NCBI GenBank assembly: GCA_964557575.1
Contig: CAZLBC010000171.1
Coordinates: forward strand, 1 to 5,700
Direction: 5' to 3'
Source of the DNA: CAZLBC01 sp964557575
Lineage (GTDB): Bacteria > Planctomycetota > Phycisphaerae > SM23-33
DNA length: 5,700 nt
Shown here: positions 1-5,700 of the stretch, one piece after another
How the letters are laid out: each line of letters begins with the position of its first letter
Numbering within the stretch: the stretch's first letter is position 1
Notes under the pieces: model-generated
Seen by the model: only the letters and a program-made list of their open reading frames with translations
Told to the model about the DNA's origin: nothing
Databases searched by the model: none
Program-made: the position numbers and the translations under genes

Positions 1-20
1 TAAGATTAACTCCCGTTATT

Positions 21-1685
21 CTAAGTGATAGCAATACGAGTGCCGAACAGGATTGTACCTGACCCCTTTTCCCGCCCCATCTCCATGGGACGGAGGACCG
101 CCCGCCCGGCGCTCTCGTCGGCGAAGAGTTCGTACTTCCCGCTGCCCGGCTCGAAGATCGGGCTGTGGCCGCTGCGGTGCCGGTAGACGTGCAGGCCGTA
201 GGTGGTGTCCGCGTCGAAGATCAGGATCTGCCCCGACTTCGGCGCGTCGTAAGCGAAGTAGAACCCCGGCCACCGGGTCCCGTGTATCCAGAAGTTCCGG
301 TCGAACCAGGTACGGTCCAGCAGCCCGGCGTTGCTCATCAGGTGCCGGCTGACCCGGCGGTCGCCGAGCTTCGTGATCCGCGGCGTCTCCTGGCGGGTCA
401 GGTCGGGGTTGAAGCGCACGAAGAACTGGTAGAGGTCCTCCCCGTCCCCGACCAGGACGTCCGTTCGCGTGCCCTCCATGTCGTAGGGAAGCCCCGGGTC
501 CTTGTCCCTATCCGGGCGCCGGCTCGCGACCCGCGCTTCGTGGAGCACCGTCCCGGTTTCCGGCTCGAGGGCGAAGTAGTGCATACCGCCGTCGAGATAC
601 GACGACCGGCCGGCGGACAGGTAGAGCTTCCCGTTCTGATGCAGGACGCTGCCGTGGATCGGCCACGCCGATTCGAGCTGGCCGAATATGGTCACCAGCC
701 GGTCGGCCGCGGCGCAGAAGACCCGGCCGCCGGCAGCGACGGGGGGCGTCAGCCGCCGGTCAAGTGTTGTTTCCCACAGCAGGCCGAGATCGGCCGGGAC
801 GGCCGTCCCGGCGGCCCCGCTCCGCAGCGCGTCGTGTCGGTAGGTCGGCCAGTTGTTGGTTCCGCGGGCGTTCTCCGCGGTGGTGCCGTACGCTGGTCCG
901 CGGTGAAGCCGTTTCTTCGGTTTCCCCGCATGGTGTCCACCGTCATCGACCTTCTCCGACAGGGTGTTTATGCCGTTGAGCTTGACGCCGGGGTAGCAGA
1001 AGCAGGGACTCGTCGACATGTACAGCAGGCCGTTGGCGGGCAGGGCGCCGTGGCGGCAGGGGGCCCGGAGCCAGTCGTGCCGCATGTGGTTGTCGCCCCG
1101 CAGATCGAGGAACTCCACCCCCCGCTTGTTCATCAGGATGTAGCGGTCGGTGGCCTTCGGCGGGTAGCAGCGGAAGTGGTGCCCGGGGGTCACCAGGCGC
1201 GGGACCGTGACCACCTTTTTCTTTTCGCCGGTCAGCGGGTCGTACCCGGTCGCCGTCGCCTCTCGCGGGGCCCAGTGGAACGGGTGCGCGTGGCTGGTCA
1301 TCCCGACCTTCGACCAGATCAGGCCGGCGGCCAGGAGGTCGCCCTTTACCCTGCAGCGCTTCTTGCCGTCCTGCGCGGAGAAGGCCGTGTTCCCGGCCAG
1401 GACCATCTCTCCGCTCATGATCACCTGCTTCGCGCCGGCCGTGTTCCGCCATAGCTCGCTGCCGTCGGTCATGCTGAGGCAGACGAGTTCCGTGCCCGAT
1501 GTAAAGCACAGCCGCTCCCCGCCGGCCGCGATCGTCCACCGGTTACGGTGTCGCGCCGGCCGCTTCCACAGCAGGACGCCGTTGAAGGCGTCGCGGGCGA
1601 TGAGCGTCCAGCGGGCCGGCCTTCGCGGCAGGCCGATTGTCCCCTCGTCGTAAACGGTGAACAGCCGCCCCTGCGCCGAGAGCAT
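21..1685 (-). CDS. PQQ-like beta-propeller protein (C-terminal part of the interrupted gene)
   Basis: This 554-aa frame starts at the first ATG after the TGA and is preceded by no Shine-Dalgarno. It contains PQQ/BamB-like blade repeats, for example ARDAFNGVLLWKR near residues 30-42 and CLSMTDGSELWRN near 69-81. Signature segments of the planctomycete family follow: GHHFRCYPPKATDR near 168-181, GVEFLDLRGDNH near 189-200, Cys210 in CRHG, Cys228 and Cys230 in SPCFCY, NNWPTYRHDALRSG near 277-290, and QLESAWPIHGSV near 335. It ends with TAG. No CxxCH haem site is visible, and binding of real PQQ is not implied by the fold name. Around residues 324-334 (VFCAAAD followed by RLVTIFGQ) the spacing between two conserved segments looks shorter than in relatives I remember, as if one to two blades were missing. 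The family is predicted to act outside the cytoplasm; its substrate is not known to me. Confidence 0.75.
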   Translation of the reverse strand: MLSAQGRLFTVYDEGTIGLPRRPARWTLIARDAFNGVLLWKRPARHRNRWTIAAGGERLCFTSGTELVCLSMTDGSELWRNTAGAKQVIMSGEMVLAGNTAFSAQDGKKRCRVKGDLLAAGLIWSKVGMTSHAHPFHWAPREATATGYDPLTGEKKKVVTVPRLVTPGHHFRCYPPKATDRYILMNKRGVEFLDLRGDNHMRHDWLRAPCRHGALPANGLLYMSTSPCFCYPGVKLNGINTLSEKVDDGGHHAGKPKKRLHRGPAYGTTAENARGTNNWPTYRHDALRSGAAGTAVPADLGLLWETTLDRRLTPPVAAGGRVFCAAADRLVTIFGQLESAWPIHGSVLHQNGKLYLSAGRSSYLDGGMHYFALEPETGTVLHEARVASRRPDRDKDPGLPYDMEGTRTDVLVGDGEDLYQFFVRFNPDLTRQETPRITKLGDRRVSRHLMSNAGLLDRTWFDRNFWIHGTRWPGFYFAYDAPKSGQILIFDADTTYGLHVYRHRSGHSPIFEPGSGKYELFADESAGRAVLRPMEMGREKGSGTILFGTRIAIT

Positions 1686-1724
1686 CAGGAACGTGCTCGG
1701 CGGGCAGCGGTCGTGGCTCCGGGT

Positions 1725-1727
1725 TCA
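1725..1727 (-). other. In-frame TGA at an expected Trp codon
   Basis: On the minus strand the codons run TGC GGA CCG CTG TGA ACC CGG AGC CAC. The frame stays open on both sides, joining the methyltransferase-like and propeller halves. A single C on the plus strand in place of T1725 would restore TGG. The roughly 45 Trp codons in the two halves and the GH78 gene are all TGG, so general UGA reassignment is unlikely. Confidence 0.85.
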
Positions 1728-2306
1728 CAGCGGTCCGCACTTCCACTGCAAATGTTGGGGCGGACCCACCCGCGTGTCGTCGGCGACCCCGTCGTTGCGG
1801 GCGCCCGCGAGCCAGTGGCTCCACTCGCCGATGTCGCCGGGCCGGGGCTTGACGGTCTTTTTCCACCCCCGGCCGTCCTTGACGAGGGCGACGCCGAGCG
1901 GGGCGAGGACGCGCATGATGTCCTTTTCATCGATCGCGCCGGCGTCCTCGGCGACGATGAGGTCGACGAGGTTGTCCCGGTAGGGCAGGGACGGCCGGTC
2001 CCGCCGCATCACGGAGACCGGACCGTAGAGCCCCAGGGACCGGATGTGCTTTCGCGCCGCGACTATGTTCCCGGCGTCGGGGTCCAGTCCGTGGACTAGG
2101 CAGCGGTCGTTGTTCCGCAGGGCGGCGGTCAGCGTGCCGTCTCCGCAGCCGAGATGAACGACGAGTCCCCCGGAGATGCCGCTCTCCTTGAAAATGACCG
2201 CGGCGGTGTCGCTCGGGTCGGCCGCGCCGCCGACGGTGTGGAACGTGGGGCAGGCCAGGGCGGCGATCGCGATGAGCAGGGGAATGTGATTGTGTTCGGT
2301 TTTCAT
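1725..2306 (-). CDS. Exported class I SAM-methyltransferase-like domain (N-terminal part of the interrupted gene)
   Basis: This 193-aa product starts with a signal-peptide-like segment: Lys2, a hydrophobic core at about residues 8-19, and a possible cleavage after Ala28 (GGA-AD). An ALAC stretch at 16-19 resembles a lipobox only loosely. A Rossmann-type methyltransferase fold follows. Motif I is VVHLGCGDG at 49-57, an acidic residue that would contact SAM ribose is Asp75 in HGLDPD, and a motif IV-like segment is LVDLIVAED. RVLAPLGVALVKDG then resembles the RxLxPGG strand common in this superfamily. The last third (IGEWSHWL, then GPPQHLQW) is the linker that leads into the propeller in full-length relatives. 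The ATG at 2306 has only a weak purine match (GGAAA) upstream but sits about 55 nt below a good promoter. Enzymatic activity is unproven: a SAM-dependent enzyme would lack cofactor outside the cytoplasm, so the domain may have another role. Translation ends at the in-frame TGA. Confidence 0.75.
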   Translation of the reverse strand: MKTEHNHIPLLIAIAALACPTFHTVGGAADPSDTAAVIFKESGISGGLVVHLGCGDGTLTAALRNNDRCLVHGLDPDAGNIVAARKHIRSLGLYGPVSVMRRDRPSLPYRDNLVDLIVAEDAGAIDEKDIMRVLAPLGVALVKDGRGWKKTVKPRPGDIGEWSHWLAGARNDGVADDTRVGPPQHLQWKCGPL

Positions 2307-2362
2307 ATGCGTTTCCGTACAAGAATCGGGGTGGAGTGTGTAACATATCGATGTTGAGCGTG

Positions 2363-2390
2363 ATTATAGCGGATATGCGTTGTGATTCAA
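2363..2390 (-). promoter_or_regulatory. Sigma70-type promoter for the methyltransferase-propeller gene
   Basis: Read on the minus strand, TTGAAT (plus 2385-2390) is followed by 16 bp and a consensus TATAAT (plus 2363-2368). This predicts a transcript starting near 2356 with a leader of about 50 nt before the ATG at 2306. The perfect 8-bp palindrome AACCGGTT (2390-2397) touches the -35 box and could be an operator half or chance. The call rests on consensus match only. Confidence 0.6.
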
Positions 2391-2457
2391 ACCGGTTGCG
2401 CGCACGGAGGGTAATCAAATTGTGCGCCGGCGGAGAATCGAAGGCGTTCGCCGCGCG

Positions 2458-2486
2458 TTGAACAATCGGCTTGATTTTGGTATTCT
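2458..2486 (+). promoter_or_regulatory. Extended -10 promoter giving a leaderless transcript
   Basis: TTGAAC (2458-2463), a 17-bp spacer and TATTCT (2481-2486) match sigma70 consensus spacing. TGG immediately before the -10 adds an extended -10 TGn element. The expected transcription start, 6-8 nt beyond the -10, is 2492-2494, which coincides with the ATG at 2493. No Shine-Dalgarno precedes that ATG. Confidence 0.55.
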
Positions 2487-2492
2487 GTTCAT

Positions 2493-2678
2493 ATGAAAGT
2501 GGATCGGACGAAATTATCCGTTGTGTCCCTCAAAGAAGGGGATGATGCCGATTACTGGCGGACCCGTCCCCCGCAGGAACGTCTCCGGGCAGTCCAACTC
2601 AATCGTCAGGTGGCCTATGGCCGAGCAAGCGCTTCCGGGCGACTTCAAAGAGTTCTTGAAGTTGCTGAACGATGCTGA
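2493..2678 (+). CDS. Small conserved-type protein paired with a nucleotidyltransferase
   Basis: This 61-aa protein is charged, soluble and without a signal peptide or membrane segment. Two segments stand out: DDADYWRTRPPQERLRAV near residues 17-34, and RLQRVLEVAER at the C-terminus. As I recall, small proteins with a YW-x-R-x-P-x-ER core and a LQRVLEV tail are found directly upstream of GGYAVGYHG-type nucleotidyltransferases in several phyla, so I treat this as a real gene although it is short. It overlaps the next gene by 62 nt in another frame, implying translational coupling. No Shine-Dalgarno precedes the ATG, and the promoter position implies a leaderless message. It ends with TGA just where such proteins usually end, which supports UGA as a normal stop in this organism. 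Its role is unknown; an antitoxin or partner of the nucleotidyltransferase is a guess from gene order. Confidence 0.65.
   Translation: MKVDRTKLSVVSLKEGDDADYWRTRPPQERLRAVQLNRQVAYGRASASGRLQRVLEVAERC
2608..2613 (+). promoter_or_regulatory. Ribosome binding site selecting the ATG at 2617
   Basis: AGGTGG lies just before ATG 2617; counted from AGG the spacing is 6 nt. The frame is open further upstream to a TTG at 2521, but those residues overlap the small upstream gene and do not resemble the family. This motif favours the internal start. Confidence 0.5.
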
Positions 2679-3069
2679 TGCGCGCTACCTTCTGATCGGC
2701 GGTTACGCTGTCGGGTACCACGGGTATCCCCGCGCGACCGCGGACATGGATGTGTGGATAGCGATTTCACCGGACAATGCTGAAAAGATGGTCGAGGTTT
2801 TCACGCGATTTGGCATGGATGACCCCGCGCTGTCTTCGTCCCTTTTTCAGAAACAGGGGAAGATTATCCGCATGGGTGTGCCGCCCATGCGAATCGAAGT
2901 GATCACGGGGATAGACGGCGTCGATTTTGAGGAATGCTACAATGAGCGGGTATCCGCTGAGATCGACGGCCAGCCCGTTCAATTGATTTCGTTGCGTCGC
3001 CTTCGGGAGAATAAGCAGGCGTCCGGGAGGCACAAGGATCTCGACGACCTCGAACACCTCCCGCCATAG
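2617..3069 (+). CDS. Nucleotidyltransferase-fold protein (AbiEii/DUF6036-like)
   Basis: With the start at 2617 this is a 150-aa protein. The nucleotidyltransferase core is clear: helix FKEFLKLLNDADARYLLIGG, then Gly28-Gly29, then Asp43 and Asp45 in ADMDVW as the metal-binding pair. Glu94 in MRIEVITG is placed to be the third carboxylate (often Asp in relatives). The C-terminal segment LRENKQASGRHKDLDDLEHL closes the domain as expected, so the protein looks complete. It is the single-domain type with no fused HEPN or other domain. Members of this superfamily transfer nucleotides to RNA, proteins or small molecules, and AbiEii-type members act as toxins; which applies here is unknown. The preceding 61-aa gene overlaps it by 62 nt, suggesting coupled translation of a pair. 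The stop is TAG. Base composition over the pair is visibly less GC-rich than in the flanking genes, consistent with an accessory origin. Confidence 0.8.
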   Translation: MAEQALPGDFKEFLKLLNDADARYLLIGGYAVGYHGYPRATADMDVWIAISPDNAEKMVEVFTRFGMDDPALSSSLFQKQGKIIRMGVPPMRIEVITGIDGVDFEECYNERVSAEIDGQPVQLISLRRLRENKQASGRHKDLDDLEHLPP

Positions 3070-3097
3070 AAACGCGCGATCGTCCAACCGCCGGTAG

Positions 3098-3103
3098 AAG
3101 GAG
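3098..3103 (+). promoter_or_regulatory. Strong Shine-Dalgarno before ATG 3109
   Basis: AAGGAG is followed by 5 nt and then ATG (3109-3111), 39 nt after the nucleotidyltransferase stop. It is one of the best Shine-Dalgarno matches in the window, yet no convincing gene follows. Confidence 0.4.
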
Positions 3104-3108
3104 AACCG

Positions 3109-3327
3109 ATGATTGCCGTCGTGTCCGCCGCGTTTTTTGCCGTACTCACGATCACCGGCGAACGACGACACCCCGGTCGCGATCGGCCTATTTCTCGTAC
3201 CGCGCCGCCAGGCGGTGGCGGCCCGGCGCCAGCTCGAAGAGAACGTAGTGATCGTTCGTTTCCAGAAAACGCACCCCCGTTACCGAACCCGCGGCCGCTC
3301 CGCCGCGCCGGATCTCCGTGCCGTTGA
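3109..3327 (+). CDS. Doubtful short reading frame, possibly a gene remnant
   Basis: The frame encodes 72 aa. The first 17 residues (MIAVVSAAFFAVLTITG) are hydrophobic, like a signal anchor; the rest is rich in Arg and Pro. It follows a strong Shine-Dalgarno in operon-like position behind the nucleotidyltransferase. From 3188 on it is antisense to the 3' end of the rhamnosidase gene, where an open frame is expected by chance in GC-rich DNA. I do not recognise the protein. It could be the start of a third gene of the plus-strand unit truncated by a rearrangement that placed the rhamnosidase gene here, or a spurious frame. Confidence 0.2.
   Translation: MIAVVSAAFFAVLTITGERRHPGRDRPISRTAPPGGGGPAPARRERSDRSFPENAPPLPNPRPLRRAGSPCR
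3149..3185 (+). terminator. Weak hairpin between convergent genes
   Basis: Arms CGATC-ACCGG (3149-3158) and CCGGT-CGC-GATCG (3173-3185) pair as 5+5 bp with a 3-nt bulge and a 14-nt loop. The hairpin begins 3 nt after the rhamnosidase stop on the minus strand and also lies downstream of the plus-strand unit. Neither strand has a good T-run after it, so a role as an intrinsic terminator is tentative. Confidence 0.2.
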
Positions 3328-5536
3328 CGCTGATCGACGACGGGGCCTTCGCACCGGCGCGGGGGATGCCGGCCGTGGCCGTCGTCCCCGGCGGCGACGA
3401 CAGGTCCATGGTAAACGACCCGTCCTCCCGCACCAGTCCCAGCGCGATATTGCCGGCGGGGGTGACCACGGTGGCGGAAATGTTTTTGAGCGGGCCCATC
3501 TGGGGAAGGACATGGTAGGTTTTCCAGGCGAGCGAATCGGGGGCGAGCCCCGCCATGAATTCCGACATGATCGTCAGCGCCCCGCCGCTCCATGCGTGGT
3601 TGATCGTCCCGCCGCCGTAGCCCTCCCTGCCGATGCCCCATCCCTCCCACAGCGTCGTCAGTTCGCTCTCGACCATCGGCTTGAACCGTTTCTTGATTCG
3701 TTCGACGGCGTCGCGGGGAAACCGCATCCGGTAGAGGGCCTCCAGGACGTATTTCTCCATGTAGGGGCTGCTGTGGGTCTGCTCTTTGAACACCGCCCGG
3801 ATCGCGGGGTACTGCGCGGGCTCGGCCAGGCCGGCGACCACGGCCAGGGCGTGGGCGCGGTCGTCGGTCTTTCCCGTGTACCCCGGGCTGCGGTACGCGG
3901 TGCCGTTCCAGAACGTCCTGTTGAATGCCCCCGCGAGCCGCTTCATCTTCGCGGCGGCGGCCTGCGCGTCGTCGTCCCGGCCCAGCAGGCGCGCCATTTC
4001 AAACCGGCCCTTCAGCGCCAGGTAGTACCACCCGTTGTACAGGATCGTCATGTCCTTGTTCTTGCCCCAGTCGCCCCACGTCCAGTCGCCCTTCCGCGGC
4101 ACGACCAGGCCGTCGGGCCCTTGTTTCCAGATCGCCAGGTACCGCCCGACGCCCGGGTAGACGGTGCGGATCGTCTCCACGTCGCCGCTGTAGCGGCAGT
4201 AGGTCCAAAAGCCGTACCAGCCGACGCTGTTGAGCATCTGCATCGGCAGTTCCTTGTTCCAGTTACCGGCCGGGACCGGCGAGAATATCGTGTCGTTTTT
4301 CCGCTGCCAGGCGATCAGTTCCCGGATGCCCTTTTTCGCCAGGAGGCTGCTGCGGAGATCCATCGCGTAGAAGGCCTCGCCGAGTTCGTTGACTGCGTCG
4401 CCCCACCACTGGGCCCGCTCGCGGTCGGGGCAGTCGAAGTAGGTGTCGCGCATCGTGATGTAGAGGGTCCGCACCGCCTTTTTCCGCAGCCGGTTCAGAA
4501 ACGCGTCGTCGCACGAAAAGGTGCCCGTGAATGCCGTGTCGTAGCCGGTCTCCCGGAACTTCAGGCCCAGAATTTTGACGCCGGCGGGAACGCGGTAGTG
4601 GACGGCGTGGCCGTTCATCCAGCCGAGGTTTTCGTATTCCTGGACACCCGCGCGGGTGATGTACTCGGCGCGGACGTTCGGCGGCCCGCCGCCCTGGTAG
4701 TTGTCGGTGCGGATGTCGATCGTTTTGCCGGCCGGGGCGTCGATCTTCAGCCAGGGGGTCACCTGGGCGTTGTAGGGCAGCGTCGCCGCGATGACGCCGC
4801 CCGTGCCCGCCGCCGGGAGGTCGCCGGCGTTGACGTAGTCCTTCAGGCCGAAGTCCTTCCACAGGGGGATGGGGCGGGCGACCAGCTTGTTCCAGGGCGG
4901 GCAGGGGGGCCGGCCGCACTCCGCGGCCGCCGGCCACCCGGCGTCGTCGAAACCGGGTTGCTTCCAGCCGACCGGCTCTTTTCGCGCGTCGAAGCGGATG
5001 TTCGATTCCGAGAGGCGGAAGTTGGGGTGCGGTTTGCCGGTGTCTCCGTATGACGGATGGATGCGGGCCTTCCAGGTCCGGTCGCTGACCAGCCGCGCGC
5101 CGTCGATGTCGGCGTCGAAGACGAGGCCGGCCCGGCCGCTGCTCTTGTGGCTGAAGCCGTGCTTCCCGAAGTACCACAGGAGGATCGCCAGCGTGTTCCG
5201 CCCCTTCTGCAGGCTGCCGGCGAGGTCGACGCGGTCGACGTAGGTGTTCTTCGGGTCGGGCCCGCGCTTCAACTGCCCCTCGAAGACGAGAAGCTTCCCG
5301 TTGACCCACAGCCAGTACTTCGAGTCGGCAGCGATACGGGCGACGGCCCGGCGGGGGGCCTTTTCGAGTGTCAGCGTCTTCCGGCAGCAGATCCACTGGT
5401 TGGGGGCGGACTTTTCCTCGACGCCGATCCACTGCGCCTTCCGGTCGGCCGGGGGTTCCCCGCCCCGGCTTGTGCGGGAAGACGCGAGCAGGAGGGCGGA
5501 TGACAGGGCGAGCGACGCGACGGCGATCTTGTTCAT
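3188..5536 (-). CDS. Secreted GH78-type alpha-L-rhamnosidase
   Basis: This 782-aa protein would hydrolyse terminal alpha-L-rhamnose from glycans such as pectic side chains or algal polysaccharides, in the periplasm or outside. A signal peptide spans residues 1 to about 20 (Lys3, hydrophobic 4-18). An N-terminal carbohydrate-binding-like beta-sandwich follows (about 35-140), with AADSKYWLWVNGK and FGKHGFSHKSSGRAG as typical segments. An (alpha/alpha)6 six-hairpin catalytic domain covers about 345-680. Its hallmark is DCPDRERAQWWGDA at 368-381, with Asp368, Glu373 and Asp380 matching the acidic positions of GH78, where the general acid lies. TLWEGW with Glu631 is the likely base, and NHAWSGG follows. 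A C-terminal beta-sandwich (about 690-782) ends the protein. Length is normal and no key residue is missing. Start ATG 5536 has GGAGA 6 nt upstream (5543-5547); the stop is TAG. The exact linkage cleaved cannot be read from sequence, and related six-hairpin specificities are possible. Confidence 0.85.
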   Translation of the reverse strand: MNKIAVASLALSSALLLASSRTSRGGEPPADRKAQWIGVEEKSAPNQWICCRKTLTLEKAPRRAVARIAADSKYWLWVNGKLLVFEGQLKRGPDPKNTYVDRVDLAGSLQKGRNTLAILLWYFGKHGFSHKSSGRAGLVFDADIDGARLVSDRTWKARIHPSYGDTGKPHPNFRLSESNIRFDARKEPVGWKQPGFDDAGWPAAAECGRPPCPPWNKLVARPIPLWKDFGLKDYVNAGDLPAAGTGGVIAATLPYNAQVTPWLKIDAPAGKTIDIRTDNYQGGGPPNVRAEYITRAGVQEYENLGWMNGHAVHYRVPAGVKILGLKFRETGYDTAFTGTFSCDDAFLNRLRKKAVRTLYITMRDTYFDCPDRERAQWWGDAVNELGEAFYAMDLRSSLLAKKGIRELIAWQRKNDTIFSPVPAGNWNKELPMQMLNSVGWYGFWTYCRYSGDVETIRTVYPGVGRYLAIWKQGPDGLVVPRKGDWTWGDWGKNKDMTILYNGWYYLALKGRFEMARLLGRDDDAQAAAAKMKRLAGAFNRTFWNGTAYRSPGYTGKTDDRAHALAVVAGLAEPAQYPAIRAVFKEQTHSSPYMEKYVLEALYRMRFPRDAVERIKKRFKPMVESELTTLWEGWGIGREGYGGGTINHAWSGGALTIMSEFMAGLAPDSLAWKTYHVLPQMGPLKNISATVVTPAGNIALGLVREDGSFTMDLSSPPGTTATAGIPRAGAKAPSSISVNGTEIRRGGAAAGSVTGVRFLETNDHYVLFELAPGRHRLAARYEK

Positions 5537-5566
5537 AGGTATTCTCCGTTGGTGGCGGTGGTGCCG

Positions 5567-5579
5567 GGCCGCTGCGGCC
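5567..5579 (-). repeat. Inverted repeat in the rhamnosidase leader
   Basis: GGCCGC-T-GCGGCC is a perfect 6-bp inverted repeat around one base. It lies between the putative promoter and the Shine-Dalgarno of the rhamnosidase gene, so it could be an operator or a leader hairpin. In DNA this GC-rich it may be chance. Confidence 0.25.
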
Positions 5580-5602
5580 GCGGCGGTGTCGATTGTGCCC
5601 CC

Positions 5603-5611
5603 ATCATATCA
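5603..5611 (-). promoter_or_regulatory. Putative extended -10 promoter for the rhamnosidase gene
   Basis: On the minus strand TGA-TATGAT forms an extended -10 element; no good -35 is seen (TTCCTT at 17 bp is weak). It would give a leader of about 60 nt. The rest of 5537-5700 is GC-rich and I see no gene in it. Confidence 0.4.
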
Positions 5612-5700
5612 GGTTGGGTTCGCAGAAGGAAATGGTGCGGCTGGCACTGCCCGGCTGTTTCTCGTCGGGCCGACCCGGTTGTTGCGCCGCCGGCGTGTTC

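Larger units (their letters stand above)
21..2306 (-). pseudogene. Methyltransferase / PQQ-like propeller gene interrupted by an in-frame TGA
   Basis: The two reading frames 1725-2306 and 21-1685 are in the same phase and are separated by one TGA (1725-1727) plus 13 sense codons. Read through, they give one protein of about 761 residues: signal peptide, SAM-methyltransferase-like domain, linker, then PQQ-like beta-propeller. The linker residues around the stop (GPL-stop-TRSHDR) match what I remember of planctomycete fusion proteins, where the stop position is Trp, so TGG to TGA is the simplest explanation. The distal half has no Shine-Dalgarno before its first ATG (1685), which argues against an independent gene. 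The product also seems shorter than the roughly 1000-residue relatives I recall. It may be a pseudogene, a readthrough gene, or a sequencing error; the sequence cannot decide. Flanking codons look intact and no other stop is present. Confidence 0.7.

Noticed and set aside
165..1454. 429-aa plus-strand open frame opposite the propeller gene
   Set aside because: It is antisense to a recognisable gene, is dominated by Arg, Val, Pro and Gly as expected of a GC-rich shadow frame, and has no family motif.
1725..1727. UGA read as Trp organism-wide (code 4) or as selenocysteine
   Set aside because: Nearly 30 Trp codons in the GH78 gene and all others here are TGG, and the 61-aa gene ends with TGA where its family is expected to end. 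The three longer genes all end in TAG, a mild curiosity that is too small a sample. Homologues are recalled to have Trp, not Cys/Sec, at the site.
1681..1740. Frameshift between the methyltransferase and propeller halves
   Set aside because: Both frames have the same phase (1725 and 1683 are both multiples of 3), so only a nonsense codon separates them.
2521..2616. TTG-initiated N-terminal extension of the nucleotidyltransferase
   Set aside because: The extension is the out-of-frame shadow of the 61-aa gene, has no family resemblance, and a Shine-Dalgarno-like motif precedes ATG 2617.
3113..5053. 646-aa plus-strand open frame opposite the rhamnosidase gene
   Set aside because: It mirrors GH78 codons, has shadow-frame composition and no domain; the minus-strand frame has a signal peptide and catalytic motifs.
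1..5700. CRISPR array, tRNA/rRNA genes, insertion sequence
   Set aside because: No regularly spaced repeats, no tRNA- or rRNA-like segments, and no transposase or terminal inverted repeats were seen on either strand.

Overview
The window is GC-rich, and every long coding region has a recognisable family. It suggests a polysaccharide-degrading environmental bacterium, most likely of the Planctomycetota/PVC group (Phycisphaerae, Lentisphaerota or Kiritimatiellota-like). That placement rests on two genes: a signal-peptide-bearing methyltransferase/PQQ-like propeller protein of a kind I associate with those phyla, and an exported GH78-type alpha-L-rhamnosidase. It is inference from gene content; no rRNA or other marker is present.

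Layout. Positions 21-2306 (minus) hold one ancestral gene of about 761 codons. It has an N-terminal signal peptide, a class I SAM-methyltransferase-like fold, then a PQQ-like beta-propeller. An in-frame TGA at 1725-1727 splits it exactly where I expect the family to have a conserved Trp. The two halves are in the same frame, so this is a nonsense change (or readthrough site), not a frameshift. A clear sigma70-type promoter (TTGAAT-16-TATAAT on the minus strand) lies upstream. Positions 2307-2492 are a divergent promoter region with visibly lower GC.

Positions 2493-3069 (plus) carry a compact two-gene unit: a 61-aa protein and a 150-aa nucleotidyltransferase-fold protein, overlapping by 62 nt in different frames. 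Its promoter (TTGAAC-17-TATTCT with an extended -10) sits so close that the first ATG coincides with the predicted transcription start, implying a leaderless mRNA. The pair looks like an accessory, toxin-antitoxin-like module, but its function is not established. After it comes a strong Shine-Dalgarno and ATG (3098-3111) opening a short, doubtful reading frame that runs into the antisense of the next gene.

Positions 3188-5536 (minus) encode an intact 782-aa secreted GH78-type alpha-L-rhamnosidase with its own ribosome-binding site and a plausible extended -10 promoter. Positions 5537-5700 hold only its 5' leader and upstream region.

How the genes work together. The rhamnosidase would release terminal rhamnose from external glycans. 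The methyltransferase-propeller protein would be exported too; its substrate is unknown. The nucleotidyltransferase pair is probably unrelated cargo between them. The strongest points for a second look are the UGA-for-Trp interruption, the predicted export of a SAM-fold domain, and the leaderless overlapping gene pair.
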